Source of the DNA: Candidatus Neomicrothrix sp. UBA7388
Lineage (GTDB): Bacteria > Actinomycetota > Acidimicrobiia > Acidimicrobiales > Poriferisodalaceae
Length of the DNA stretch: 62,774 nucleotides
Reading direction: 5' to 3'
Assembly: GCA_002470695.1 (NCBI GenBank)
Contig: DKNM01000019.1
Location: forward strand, 40,993 to 103,766
The notes below the pieces were generated by a model that saw nothing but the letters and a program-made list of their open reading frames with translations, made no database searches and had not been told where the DNA came from. Positions 17,578 to 28,597 of the stretch are shown here, piece after piece. Position 1 is the first letter of the stretch. Every line of letters starts with the position of its first letter. Both the position numbers and the translations under genes were made by a program.

Positions 17578-18045
17578 ATGCTCGAAGCTGGAAACGCCGC
17601 GCCAAGTTTTGTCTTGCCTGATCAAGATAACAACCAGGTGTCCCTTGACGATTTTAAAGGTCAGTGGGTGATGCTCTGGTGGTACCGTAAAGCGGCTACA
17701 GCCGGTTGAACGCTTGAAGGACAGGGACTCCGTGATCGAGTCTCAGAATTTGATGCTGCAAACATCGCGATTTTAGGAGCATCCTTCGACACAGTCGAAG
17801 ATCAGAAAGCATTCGCTGAACAGGAAGGCTTCCCCTACCGCTTGCTTGCCGACACAGACAAAAGTGTTGGATTGGCCTACGGGGTAGAGGCGCCCTCGGA
17901 TAATAAATTCCCTGACTGGCCTCTACGGACGACCTTTCTAATCGATCCTTCCGGAATGATCGCCAAAGTCTACGATTTCTCGGATCAGCCTGATCTCTCG
18001 GAGCATGCTCAGGTAGTGCTGGCTGACATCAGCGAATTGAGTTAG
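17578..18045 (+). CDS. Bcp/PrxQ-type peroxiredoxin with selenocysteine (Sec44) at the peroxidatic position
   Basis: Reading through the TGA at 17707-17709 gives 155 aa of a complete Bcp-type peroxiredoxin: APSFVLPDQDNNQVSLDDFKG, WVMLWWYRKAATAG-U-TLEGQGLRDR, ILGASFDTVEDQKAFAEQ, FPYRLLADTDKSVGLAYGV and TFLIDPSGMIAKVY. In cysteine homologues the peroxidatic Cys sits exactly at the TGA (TPGCT). No Cys occurs anywhere in the protein, so it must work as a 1-Sec enzyme with an external thiol such as mycothiol or thioredoxin. The ATG at 17578 has GGAGG 6 nt upstream. It reduces hydroperoxides in the cytoplasm. Divergent from a copper amine oxidase, a peroxide producer; a GH13_18 gene follows after 16 bp. 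Confidence 0.87.
17707..17744 (+). promoter_or_regulatory. Candidate SECIS element of the peroxiredoxin gene
   Basis: After the TGA at 17707-17709 a 7-bp stem, GGGACTC / GAGTCTC (17724-17730 with 17738-17744, one G-U pair), closes the 7-nt loop CGTGATC. The loop begins 21 nt after the TGA and shares its first four bases, CGTG, with the loop in the GrdB-like gene. Confidence 0.6.
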
Positions 18046-18061
18046 CTGGCGGCGCAGCGCC

Positions 18062-19726
18062 GTGATGTCATTAGAACTACGAATACGTGACCGTTTGCTA
18101 CGGCTATATCCGGACCATGATTGCTTCAGCATTCTGGACTCTTGTTTGGAAGCTGTCGGTCCTCCCCTAACGGATTCGTCCGAAACAAAATGGAGTGAGC
18201 GCGACGCGCTGTTGATCTGTTATCCCGATCAACTAACTGAAGACGGTTCGAGTCCCTTGTCGACTCTGAAATCAGCGCTGGGAGAAATTGACGACGGTTT
18301 TTCGATCGTTCATGTGCTCCCGTTCTTCCCGTCTTCCTCTGACGGTGGGTTTGCAATTATCGACCATCTGGAAGTGGCTGAAAATTTGGGCAACTGGAGC
18401 CAGATCTCATCCATAAGTTCCAACATGAGAGTGATGGCCGACCTTGTGCTGAATCATGTCAGCTGGTCACATCGCTGGGTTAAGCAATTTGTTGACGACG
18501 TTGAGCCCGGTCGTAGCTGCATACGGACAATACTTCCCGATGAAGACTTATCGAACGTCGCGCGCCCTCGAACATCAGAACTGTCGGTTCCCTGTGAGAC
18601 AGCTGGCGGCTCACAAGAACTCTGGTGCACCTTTGGTCACGATCAAGTAGATGTTGATTGGAGGACTCCAGAGGTTCTTTATGAGACCCTCCGCGTCATT
18701 GACCGGTTGATAGCAGAAGGAATTCGTTGGATTCGCTTAGACGCCGTTGCCTATGTGTACAAAAAGTCCGGTACTAGTTGCGTCCACCTTGAAGAAACGC
18801 ATGAATTGGTGAAACTTTTGCGCGACTTTTTAAGCCTCCGGTGTCCGCAGGCCGTATTAATTACGGAGACCAACGTGCCCCACTCGGAGAATCTGTCGTA
18901 TCTGCGTGACCACGAGCAAGCACATGTTGCATACAACTTTTCGCTGGCGCCGCTGCTGGCTTTCGCTTTCCTTTTCGGCTCATCGACAAAACTGGTTACA
19001 TGGTTGAAAGAAGCCGAACAGCCTCCGCCGGGAACAACGCTTTTAAACTTCCTGGCGAGTCACGATGGGATTGGTCTTCGACCGGTCGAAGGACTTCTCA
19101 CCGATGCAGATCTCTCTAAATTTATTGAGCAGGTAGAAACTGCCGGGGGAACATGGTCGGGACGAAGCGTTGGTGAAATCACCAAGCCATACGAGATCAA
19201 CGTCGCTCTTCCGTCTCTTCTAGGGCAAGAGCGTCTGCTAACTGCTCACACGTTGCTCGCAAGTATCCGGGGCCTCCCAGCGTTTTACTTTCCTGCGATT
19301 GAAGGTGAACCGAATGATCTGAAATCGATGGCCATTCTGGGGGAGAATCGGGGCATCAACCGTCCGAAGAAAACGGTTTTAAATCGGCAAGCCGCTCTGA
19401 GCGAAGAAAGTCGATCCAAAAGAGACGAATTAGTGAGGAGATTGAACGTCCGTCGTCAACTCCCGGCGTTTCACCCTGAAGCAGAGCAATCCATGATCGA
19501 CTTGGATAGCCCGCTCATCGGATTTACCAGAGGCACTGGTTCAAATGCTATTACCGTTATCGCAAATCTTGGCTTCGACGAGGTTAGGTATGAGGTCTCG
19601 AAACAAAGTTTTGATGTGCTGTCCGGTCAAACACTGAGTGGGCAAATCTATATACGACCCTCAGAAATACTCTGGCTCTCAACTATTGATAATAAATCAG
19701 CGCAGCGGCCTGGAGCTTCACTTTGA
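18062..19726 (+). CDS. GH13_18 sugar phosphorylase, probably glucosylglycerate phosphorylase
   Basis: This is a 554-aa member of the sucrose-phosphorylase branch of glycoside hydrolase family 13. Seen in order: VHVLPFFPSSSDGGFAIID, DLVLNHVSWSH, FGHDQVDVDW, the nucleophile Asp in RWIRLDAVAYVYKK, the acid/base Glu in LITETNVPH, and the transition-state Asp in FLASHDGIGLRPVEG. Length and motifs fit YcjM-like glucosylglycerate phosphorylases, which split glucosylglycerate with phosphate into glucose 1-phosphate and glycerate. The convergent neighbour is a glucosyl-3-phosphoglycerate synthase, which supports that substrate over sucrose. The two genes overlap by 79 bp at their 3' ends. Start is GTG at 18062 or ATG at 18065, with no clear ribosome site. 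Confidence 0.82.
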   Translation: MMSLELRIRDRLLRLYPDHDCFSILDSCLEAVGPPLTDSSETKWSERDALLICYPDQLTEDGSSPLSTLKSALGEIDDGFSIVHVLPFFPSSSDGGFAIIDHLEVAENLGNWSQISSISSNMRVMADLVLNHVSWSHRWVKQFVDDVEPGRSCIRTILPDEDLSNVARPRTSELSVPCETAGGSQELWCTFGHDQVDVDWRTPEVLYETLRVIDRLIAEGIRWIRLDAVAYVYKKSGTSCVHLEETHELVKLLRDFLSLRCPQAVLITETNVPHSENLSYLRDHEQAHVAYNFSLAPLLAFAFLFGSSTKLVTWLKEAEQPPPGTTLLNFLASHDGIGLRPVEGLLTDADLSKFIEQVETAGGTWSGRSVGEITKPYEINVALPSLLGQERLLTAHTLLASIRGLPAFYFPAIEGEPNDLKSMAILGENRGINRPKKTVLNRQAALSEESRSKRDELVRRLNVRRQLPAFHPEAEQSMIDLDSPLIGFTRGTGSNAITVIANLGFDEVRYEVSKQSFDVLSGQTLSGQIYIRPSEILWLSTIDNKSAQRPGASL

Positions 19727-20811
19727 ATTACTTCCCATGAGGGAAGGTCGTTAGGAAGTGAAGGAAGGGGTTCTTGAACCAGACTTGCAAACAACTTAGC
19801 CGCTGCCTCTTCCTGCGCTGAATTACTCGGGAGACCATTACTAATCGCATTGACTCGATTAGCGATGACGGCATTGTCGATGTTGTCTTTAAAAACCTTC
19901 GGGTCAATTGTCGACCCACCAGCAGCATCGAAGATTGTGCTTATCACCTCTCGAGCCATTCTGTGAAGGCCCGTGTTCGGGTCTTCTGTTGAAAGTGATT
20001 GATGTTTGTGGTCGTAGCGATCTGTCAAGTCTGTTTGAGCCACCCGACAGCCACGTGTGCGCATTGTCGACAGCATCGCAATATCGACCCCCCAATGGAC
20101 GGGCATAGGTAACGAAGCTGCCAACGACCGCTCGATTGCGAACTCTCCGGCCAAGGGGTACCGAAACGCTTGAAGAAATCTAAGTTGATCGTTTCCGGGG
20201 TCGGCAGCTGACAAGGATTCAAGCAAAGGGTTAACGAGAAGGCGAGTGAGGCGGCCGTTGAAGCCGTTGTTATCAAAGCGGGGGTAGAAACCTTTCACGA
20301 AATTAAAGCCCATGCGTGAGTCGATTATTGGGTGCGCTAATTTAGCCACGAATGAGCCGTCGTAGGTAGTTACGTCTGCATCATGAAAAACTAAAGTTGA
20401 GATCTCTTGGAAATTGGTCGCAACTCCAATGCATCGCCATAAGTTGCTGCCTTTGCCTGAAATGTTTCCTATCCCAAGAGTGCTATCGAAAGCTTTCATC
20501 GCCGGATCGTCGTTCCAAACAATCGTTTTGTTTTGTGGCAGCTTGGCGAATATTTCCCGGGCTGAGTTAAAAGACTCTGCTGAGGCGCCGTCGATGCCGA
20601 CGATTATTCTCCCTAACCAATCTAACTTGGAAATCTCATCGACAATTCGAGGTAGTGCAGTGCCTTCACATTCACTAACCAAGCATGGAAGCACAAGAGC
20701 AATTGCTTGGCCGTGTTTCTCTTGCTTCACATACGACAAGGCCTCAAGGTTGTGATCACCGGTTAGTCGGTGCAACGTAGTGATAGTTCCGTTCTGATGA
20801 AAATCAGCCAT
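19648..20811 (-). CDS. gpgS: Glucosyl-3-phosphoglycerate synthase (GT81)
   Basis: This 387-aa glycosyltransferase makes glucosyl-3-phosphoglycerate from an NDP-glucose and 3-phosphoglycerate, the first step to the compatible solute glucosylglycerate. Seen: ALVLPCLVSE, IIVGIDGAS, GKGSNLWRCIGVA, the DxD metal motif in VFHDADVTTYD, FVKGFYPRF, RLTRLLVNPLLESL, FRYPLAGEFAI and PVHWGVDIAMLS, all typical of GpgS/MpgS enzymes. The ATG at 20811 has AGGA 5 nt upstream; a longer frame to 21171 runs through the divergent guaB and is discarded. The matching phosphatase is not in the window. Its 3' end overlaps the GH13_18 phosphorylase gene, which would degrade the product. Confidence 0.85.
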   Translation of the reverse strand: MADFHQNGTITTLHRLTGDHNLEALSYVKQEKHGQAIALVLPCLVSECEGTALPRIVDEISKLDWLGRIIVGIDGASAESFNSAREIFAKLPQNKTIVWNDDPAMKAFDSTLGIGNISGKGSNLWRCIGVATNFQEISTLVFHDADVTTYDGSFVAKLAHPIIDSRMGFNFVKGFYPRFDNNGFNGRLTRLLVNPLLESLSAADPGNDQLRFLQAFRYPLAGEFAIERSLAASLPMPVHWGVDIAMLSTMRTRGCRVAQTDLTDRYDHKHQSLSTEDPNTGLHRMAREVISTIFDAAGGSTIDPKVFKDNIDNAVIANRVNAISNGLPSNSAQEEAAAKLFASLVQEPLPSLPNDLPSWEVIQSEAPGRCADLLSIVESQSISEGRI

Positions 20812-20839
20812 AGAGTTCCTGTCGTCGCGCATACGGTAG

Positions 20840-22478
<1,639 letters not shown>

Positions 22479-22482
<4 letters not shown>

Positions 22483-24998
22483 CCGAGGCCATTTAAGCGT
22501 CCAATTGCAGTGAGTCTCAAGATCGCCTCTCCAGCTTCTCGAGATGCATTAATGTCAACGAACCCGTTCAGTCGCCATTCGTTGAAGGCCTCGGGATCGC
22601 AAATTATTTGCTCAACTAATTGCTTACCGTCTTTCTTCTCGCCGAGATTAATCCAATGGCGGGCCCGTGCATTTGCGTCGATCATTACCTCGGGGAATTG
22701 TTGCCAGTATTCCTCGCTGGCGTTCTCGATCACTGTCGGATCGACTAACTCTCCTTCAGCTTCTTTCGCGAGACCGGTGAAGTCAGAGTTGGCGAAAAGT
22801 TGAACCCATCGAAACGCAGCGTTTCTGACCATAATTTCAAAGGCCCGCACTTGGTTGGTTATGTCAAACACTGATGGGCGAACATCGGCAACAACTTCTC
22901 CAGGATTTTGGAGTCGCTCCCACTCATCGAGAAGGCTGCTATCTACCTGACGGATAAGAGCCCCAAGCCATTCTGCCAAATCAGTTAGGCCATCATTCCA
23001 AGACTTTTCCGGCACTGTTTTCTTAAGACTCTTGTAGGTATCTGTTAGATATCTCAGTAACACGCCTTCCGAGCCCTTGATCCCGTAAAAGTTGACGTAT
23101 TCTCGAAAACTCATTCCGCGCTCATACATATCTCTTGCAACTGCTTTAGGTCTTAGGTTTTCCTCTAGCCACGGATGATGAACCGCCCACGCATCAAAAG
23201 TTGCGTACAAAAAATCTCTGAGCGGCTTTGGCCACTCCACATTTTCCAGACGAGCAACACGATCTTCGTACTCGACACCGGCCAACTTGAGTTCTACAAA
23301 AAGTTCATCTCTTGCTTTGCCTTGTTGCTTGACCAAAATAACGTTGGGATTCTCAATTACTGATTCGATGACGGTCAGTACGTTGAGTGAGTAACTTGGA
23401 TCATCTACGTCTAACAACTCGATGGCGTCCAGAACAAACGGAGAAAGCGCGTTCATAAGATCGAATTCGGCATGCAGGTCTGTATTAACACGCACCCTTC
23501 GACCATCGGCATCGGGAGTCATCAGAGTTTCGATTACCCCGCCCCCGACGAGGGAGCGATACATGGCGATTGCCCTGCGTATTTGAATACGTTGATTCTT
23601 TCTAGGTAAGTGATTCGAAACGAGTAGATGCTTCAAACTCTGGCACCCATCTCCCGGACGATCTAACACATTCAGAAGCAGCGAATGGGAGACTTCGAAG
23701 CTTGGGCGCAATGGCTCGGGTTGGCCATGGCGCAGGCGCTCAAAAGTTTGGTCGTCCCAGTGCACATACCCTTTCTCTGGGGGCTTTTTCTTCTGGATTT
23801 TTCGTCGCTTTTTCTGGTCTTCGCCGGCTTTGGTGGCCGACTTCAAATTTTCGACATGATGTTCCGGGGCTTGACACCAGACGAAACCTTCGTTGTCGAA
23901 GCCCTTGCGTCCTGCTCGGCCGGCGATCTGATGGAAATCTCTCACACTTAAAATCTGAGTCTCGTGCCCATCAAATTTGCATAACTGAGTGAAAAGAACT
24001 GTTCGTATTGGAACGTTCACCCCGACTCCGAGAGTGTCGGTCCCACATATAAGCTTCAGCAGTCCCTTCTGTGCAAGGCGCTCTACCAGCAATCTGTATT
24101 TAGGTAGCAAGCCTGCGTGATGAATACCGATTCCAGCTTTGATGAACCTCGATACATCTTTTCCGTAGGGAGAATCGAAACGAAAGTCGTCCGTCTCTCT
24201 TTTGATTTGCTCTTTCTCATCCTTGGAAAGCACATTCAAACTAGTTAGGGCTTGCGCTCGCTCAGCAGCCGCTCGCTGGGTGAAATGGACGATGTAGATA
24301 GGGGCTCGATCCAATTTGAGAAGATCTTCAACAGATTCGAGAAGAGTGGTCTCTCGGTACTCCCAATTCAATGGAACTGGCCTTACATCAGACGTAACCT
24401 CCACAGCACGGCGCCTGGTGTTTCGCTCAAGTTCTCGTAAAAAAAATTCAGCTGGGCCCAAAGTTGCACTCATTAAAAGAAACTGTGTGCTCGTGAGTTC
24501 AAGAAGGGGAATCTGCCAAGCCCAGCCTCTGTCCCGATCAGCGTAATAGTGGAATTCATCTACCACAGCGATATCGATAGGTGCCTCGGATCCCCACCGC
24601 AGCGCGAGATTGGCAAGGATCTCTTGAGTACAGCAAATGATGGGCGCATCAGCGTTGACGGAACCGTCTCCGGTCATCATCCCGACGTTTTCGGCACCTA
24701 ATTCCTGGCAAAGCGAAAAAAACTTTTCCGATACGAGGGCCTTAATTGGAGCGGTGTACCAACACCGTTTGTTATTAGTAAGAGCATCGAAATGTGCTGC
24801 TGTCGCTACTAAGGATTTTCCTGATCCTGTTGGCGTGGTCAAAATGACATGCTGTCCGCCAAAGAACTCCAGTACAGCTTCTTCCTGAGCGGGATATAAA
24901 TCGATTTCTGAGTCTTCAGCCCACTTTAAGAAGCCATCGAGAAGACCGTCTTCATCTGATTTAGTAGGAAGGTATTTGCTTAATGACGGATTTGTCAC
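22479..24998 (-). CDS. Ski2-like DEAD/DEAH-box RNA helicase (DUF3516-type C-terminus)
   Basis: This is an 839-aa superfamily 2 helicase. Seen: Walker A TTPTGSGKSLVATAAHF, motif II VVDEFHYY, motif III LLMSATLG, FTQRAAAERAQAL, IGIHHAGLLPKYR, GTDTLGVGVNVPIRTV, and motif VI FHQIAGRAGRKGFDNEG, followed by a basic linker (KKRRKIQKKKPPEKG) and a long helical C-terminal part of about 420 residues typical of actinobacterial DUF3516 proteins. It probably unwinds structured RNA during processing or decay. Its ATG at 24998 overlaps the stop of the upstream sugar-lactone oxidase by 4 nt, so the two are co-translated. The 3' end overlaps the guaB-linked peptide by 4 nt. Confidence 0.9.
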
Positions 24999-26188
24999 GA
25001 TGGCCGTAATTGCCTAACCGAATCATTGAGGAGAACCCCCATCGGATCAGCATGGTCGCGGACCTTCCACCAGTTTGCCCAGCGATCGTAATCCGAAGAG
25101 AGGTCGTCTCCAGTTAAATAATGGACCTTCCCCCAGTGGGGTAGGCCTCCATAACTTCTGAAAATCTTCTCGGCGGCCTTGTAATACGCGGTTTCATCTT
25201 TTTTGACGGCTTCGTGTATCGAGATAGTGACGGTTGGTCGGCCGCGAGATGGAGATAACCAGACATCGTCGCCGGCGAGCGTGCGATATTCGACGGGCCA
25301 CGCTACCTCAGGAAACTGCTTTTTTAGTAGCTCTCTGATCTCGGCAATACATGCTGGGCCATGTTCGGCGGGAACTGCATACTCCATTTCCGTGTGGGGA
25401 TGAAGCCGCTGGTTTGGAAGTACCTCGAAGCTCCATGCGAGACGACGGCCCTCACTGCCAAGCGGATATTGGCCAGGCTCTTCTGTAACGTTGATGGATT
25501 TACAAAGTGCCCCATCCTGCCCAGGCCACCAAAAATATTCGAAGTGTCGGGAAGCGCTCGTCAAACTTTCAATTCGTTCCATCACACTGTCGAGTGGTTC
25601 CTGCCACTGCTCTTCTTTCAGTCGGTACGCCTTGCGGACTTTAAGGGTGGCTTCTAAGACAATTCCGACAGCACCCAGCGACAAGCGCGCCGCCTCAAAA
25701 AGCTCAGACTCAGTATGTTGATCGCAAGTAACAACTGATCCATCAACAAGCATGATGGACAATTTTTCGACGACGCTAGAAAAGCTTCCCAACTCAGTAC
25801 CGGTGCCGTGAGTTCCTGTAGCGATTGCTCCACCGATTGATTGTTGGTCAATATCTCCTTGGTTTATTAGCCCAAGTCCATGATCCAGCAATGGTCGTCC
25901 GCAGGCGTGAATTTTTGTCCCCGCTCGAAACGTAGCTGAAGGCGTTTCTTGATCAACTTCAACGAGGCCACTTAATGGGCGTGTATCGAGAAGCACCCCA
26001 TTCGTAGGAAGAAGAGGATAGTGCGAGTGGGCTGTTCCTGCAGTGCGGACACTCCATCCGCCTTTGCTAGCCGCAGAGAGTTCTGCCCTTATTGCTTCAA
26101 TCGTTCCAACCTGGACAATTTCTCGGGGTGAGGCAGAAAGTTTGCCCGACCAATTGGTCCAGGTCGTGTTGCTTTGATGCTCTGCCAT
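24995..26188 (-). CDS. D-arabinono-1,4-lactone oxidase-like FAD-dependent oxidase
   Basis: This 397-aa protein belongs to the vanillyl-alcohol oxidase flavoprotein family. Seen: the FAD-binding PP loop region VRTAGTAHSHYPLLPTNGVLLDT, GGAIATGTHGTGTELGSFSS, GIVLEATLKVRKAYRLKEE, and the ALO C-terminal pattern HWGKVHYLTGDDL with DPMGVLLNDSVRQL. Such enzymes oxidise sugar lactones or alditols with oxygen, producing peroxide. I place the start at the ATG at 26188 because TATGCT lies 7 nt upstream; an ATG at 26200 adds four residues. The 3' end overlaps the helicase start by 4 nt. The true substrate (gulono-, arabinono-lactone or alditol) cannot be told. Confidence 0.83.
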   Translation of the reverse strand: MAEHQSNTTWTNWSGKLSASPREIVQVGTIEAIRAELSAASKGGWSVRTAGTAHSHYPLLPTNGVLLDTRPLSGLVEVDQETPSATFRAGTKIHACGRPLLDHGLGLINQGDIDQQSIGGAIATGTHGTGTELGSFSSVVEKLSIMLVDGSVVTCDQHTESELFEAARLSLGAVGIVLEATLKVRKAYRLKEEQWQEPLDSVMERIESLTSASRHFEYFWWPGQDGALCKSINVTEEPGQYPLGSEGRRLAWSFEVLPNQRLHPHTEMEYAVPAEHGPACIAEIRELLKKQFPEVAWPVEYRTLAGDDVWLSPSRGRPTVTISIHEAVKKDETAYYKAAEKIFRSYGGLPHWGKVHYLTGDDLSSDYDRWANWWKVRDHADPMGVLLNDSVRQLRPS

Positions 26189-26195
26189 GACTAGG

Positions 26196-26201
26196 AGCAT
26201 A
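26196..26201 (-). promoter_or_regulatory. Putative -10 element (TATGCT) of the lactone oxidase gene
   Basis: On the minus strand TATGCT ends 7 nt before the ATG at 26188, favouring that start and a leaderless message. Confidence 0.4.
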
Positions 26202-26236
26202 GAACTGAAAGTCCTGGCTCAGTCTTAGCTATCGAG

Positions 26237-27214
26237 TTAACCTCGAAGACTTTTATGCTTAAGAACTTCGGGGTTGAGGAGGTTCGATGGTCTCCCGCCT
26301 CCTAGAGCAGCGAGGATCTCTTCGACGGCCATAAGAAAAATCCGCCTGCGCCCTGTGACGGTCGCCGAGGCCACGTGAGGAGTTATCAGAACATTTTCGC
26401 GCTCTAGAAACGGGTGGTTTGCAGGAAGAGGTTCCGGCTCAGTGACGTCGAGTCCAGCGCTTCCAACTTTTCCCTCGTCAAGTCCTTGAAGTAGAGCTTG
26501 GTCGTCAATTAGCGCCCCTCTTGAGGTGTTCACGATTATCACGCCGTCAGCCATTTGCTGAATCAGTTTTCCATTGATCAGATGGTGAGTCGCTTCGGTG
26601 AGGGGCGCGTGAATCGAAACGATCTGCGCATTTCTTACAGAGTCCATGAGATCATGCGATCTCTTTGCCTTCAGTTGTTGGAACTTTTCTTCGGATTCAT
26701 AGGGGTCGAATGCAGTTACGTTCATTCCGATAGCGGAGGCGATTTTGCACACGTGCGAACCGATGCGCCCTAACCCGATAAGAGTAATACGTGCTCCTGC
26801 GAGTTCTAGGGCATTGTGCTTCGAAGCGTAATTTCCCTCTTGTCGCGCTAAGCGACTCTCGCTCTCCTTCAATCTTTTACTCAGGGACAATATAAGAGCG
26901 ATGGCGTGCTCGGCAGTTGAAACGGTGGGTCCATCGGGCGTGTTGCAGGCCATTACACCCGATTCTGTAGCGTCAGCAATCACTACGTTGTCGAAGCCGA
27001 TCCCGGCCCTGCAAAGAACACGGACCTTGGTTGCCGTAGAAAAAACTGACCGATCGTAAATTAACGAAGCGCCTGCGATGATGCCATCTGCCTCAGCCAC
27101 GCCTTTTAGTGGATCATCAGCGGTCGGCCAAGTGAGACGCGCATTAGCATTTATTGCCGCTCGAATTTCCGGGTCTGGAGCGCGGTCGAACCAAATGTTG
27201 GGCAGATGTCGCAT
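26237..27214 (-). CDS. D-isomer-specific 2-hydroxyacid dehydrogenase (phosphoglycerate dehydrogenase-like)
   Basis: This 325-aa protein interconverts a 2-hydroxyacid and a 2-oxoacid with NAD(H). Seen: GVMACNTPDGPTVSTAEHAIALILSLSKRL, the Rossmann motif ITLIGLGRIGSHVCKIASAIGMNVTAFDPYE, catalytic Arg in IVNTSRGALIDDQAL, Glu in GLDVTEPEPLP and His in LITPHVASATVTGRR. It lacks the ACT domain of biosynthetic SerA, so a catabolic hydroxyacid (glycerate, hydroxypyruvate or lactate type) is more likely than serine synthesis. Given glycerate release by the nearby GH13_18 enzyme, glycerate is an attractive but unproved substrate. The ATG at 27214 has TAAAAT 6 nt upstream. Confidence 0.88.
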   Translation of the reverse strand: MRHLPNIWFDRAPDPEIRAAINANARLTWPTADDPLKGVAEADGIIAGASLIYDRSVFSTATKVRVLCRAGIGFDNVVIADATESGVMACNTPDGPTVSTAEHAIALILSLSKRLKESESRLARQEGNYASKHNALELAGARITLIGLGRIGSHVCKIASAIGMNVTAFDPYESEEKFQQLKAKRSHDLMDSVRNAQIVSIHAPLTEATHHLINGKLIQQMADGVIIVNTSRGALIDDQALLQGLDEGKVGSAGLDVTEPEPLPANHPFLERENVLITPHVASATVTGRRRIFLMAVEEILAALGGGRPSNLLNPEVLKHKSLRG

Positions 27215-27220
27215 CGACTC

Positions 27221-27226
27221 ATTTTA
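27221..27226 (-). promoter_or_regulatory. Putative -10 element (TAAAAT) of the 2-hydroxyacid dehydrogenase gene
   Basis: On the minus strand TAAAAT ends 6 nt before the ATG at 27214, a near-consensus -10 for a leaderless transcript. Confidence 0.5.
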
Positions 27227-27298
27227 TCCGCACCCCTCTTTAGTCTTCCCGACTTGAGATTCGCTTTCTCGTTACGATAAGAGTTCGGGGAGGCGAGC

Positions 27299-28597
27299 AT
27301 GCGTGTTGACGAAGCAATCATTCATGACCTAGAGAGATATAGAACCGAGGGATACCCTTGGGCTGAATGGGATCTTTTTCGCAAGGAAGCACCTGTCTAC
27401 TGGTACGAACGAGATGGCATCACCCCATTTTGGTCAATCACTCGTTACGAAGATGTTCGCCGGGTATCTGGCGATAATGCAGTCTTTGCCAACGGGGAAG
27501 GAAGGCTTCGGCTGGATTTGGAAGAACGTGACCAGCGCTTCTGGGAGGGCTATCGAGAGCGAATGACGGCGCGAGGGTGGGACCCTGAGGAGCCGCCCGA
27601 TTTCATATATACAGACCGACCAGTTCACTGGGACATGCGTCGATTGGTGGCACCTGAGTTCACGCCGAAGGCAATGCGTTCCCGCGAAGAGTCTTTAATT
27701 CTTCACGCGCAATTGTATGCCGAGCAATTTGCCAAAATTATTGAAGAAAATGGAACTGCTGACCTAGTCGAGGACTTGGCCGTCAAACTCCCGCTAGCGA
27801 CTATTTGCGAGATGATGGGAGCTTCCCCAGAAGATTGGGAGAAAGTCCATGCATGGACGGCAGTACTTTTTGATGACCCGGCTCTCATGCGATTTGCGAA
27901 AGAGGGAGAATCAAAAAAGGAAATGCGGCGACGCATGTTTGTTGAATTTGAGGAATGGATTTTTAAACAAATAGCTGATCGACGTTCAAGTGATTGCAGC
28001 GGGCCCGATCTCATCTCGATTTTGCTGAGATCGGAAATCGATAGTCAGCCGCTCACCCCCCAACAACTCCTGGGATACATCAAGGTCCTGATACTTGCCG
28101 GTAACGAGACGACGCGAAATGCGGCTACTGGCGGAATGATTGCGCTCATCGAACACCCCACGTCACTGCGCTTTTTAGCTGACCGGATTGATGAGAGCGA
28201 TGTCATCGACACTGCGGTTGAGGAAATTTTACGCTGGACGTCCCCGGTAATCCAATTTGCGCGTGTATGTACTCGTGACACTGAGGTCAACGGCCAAATA
28301 ATCAGAGCAGGCGATCATGTGGGCATTTGGCACGCATCCGCTAATCGGGATGAGCGGCAATTTCCTGAGCCATACCTATTCGATGTTCAACGGACGCCAA
28401 ATGAGCATTTGGCCTTTGGACATGGAGCCCACTTTTGTTTAGGCACCCACCTTGCCCGATGGGAATTGAGATCATTTTTCCGAGCTGTTATTCCTACGCT
28501 TTGCAATTTAAAGCTCGACGGCGCAATCGAACGAGTCGGCCATCTCCACGTGGGTCCCATTCAACGACAGATGGTTGTGTCAAATACCTCAACTTAA
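27299..28597 (+). CDS. Cytochrome P450
   Basis: This is a 432-aa soluble bacterial P450. Seen: the I-helix oxygen-binding AGNETTRNAATGG, the ExxR of the K helix in EEILRWTSP, and the haem-binding loop FGHGAHFCLGTHLARWEL with the axial Cys. It monooxygenates a hydrophobic substrate using electrons from a ferredoxin and reductase, neither of which is encoded nearby. The ATG at 27299 follows GGGGAGG at good spacing. Subfamily motifs resemble actinobacterial steroid and fatty-acid or terpenoid P450s, but no specific CYP family can be assigned by eye. The 3' end overlaps the convergent prmA by 4 nt. Confidence 0.92.
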   Translation: MRVDEAIIHDLERYRTEGYPWAEWDLFRKEAPVYWYERDGITPFWSITRYEDVRRVSGDNAVFANGEGRLRLDLEERDQRFWEGYRERMTARGWDPEEPPDFIYTDRPVHWDMRRLVAPEFTPKAMRSREESLILHAQLYAEQFAKIIEENGTADLVEDLAVKLPLATICEMMGASPEDWEKVHAWTAVLFDDPALMRFAKEGESKKEMRRRMFVEFEEWIFKQIADRRSSDCSGPDLISILLRSEIDSQPLTPQQLLGYIKVLILAGNETTRNAATGGMIALIEHPTSLRFLADRIDESDVIDTAVEEILRWTSPVIQFARVCTRDTEVNGQIIRAGDHVGIWHASANRDERQFPEPYLFDVQRTPNEHLAFGHGAHFCLGTHLARWELRSFFRAVIPTLCNLKLDGAIERVGHLHVGPIQRQMVVSNTST

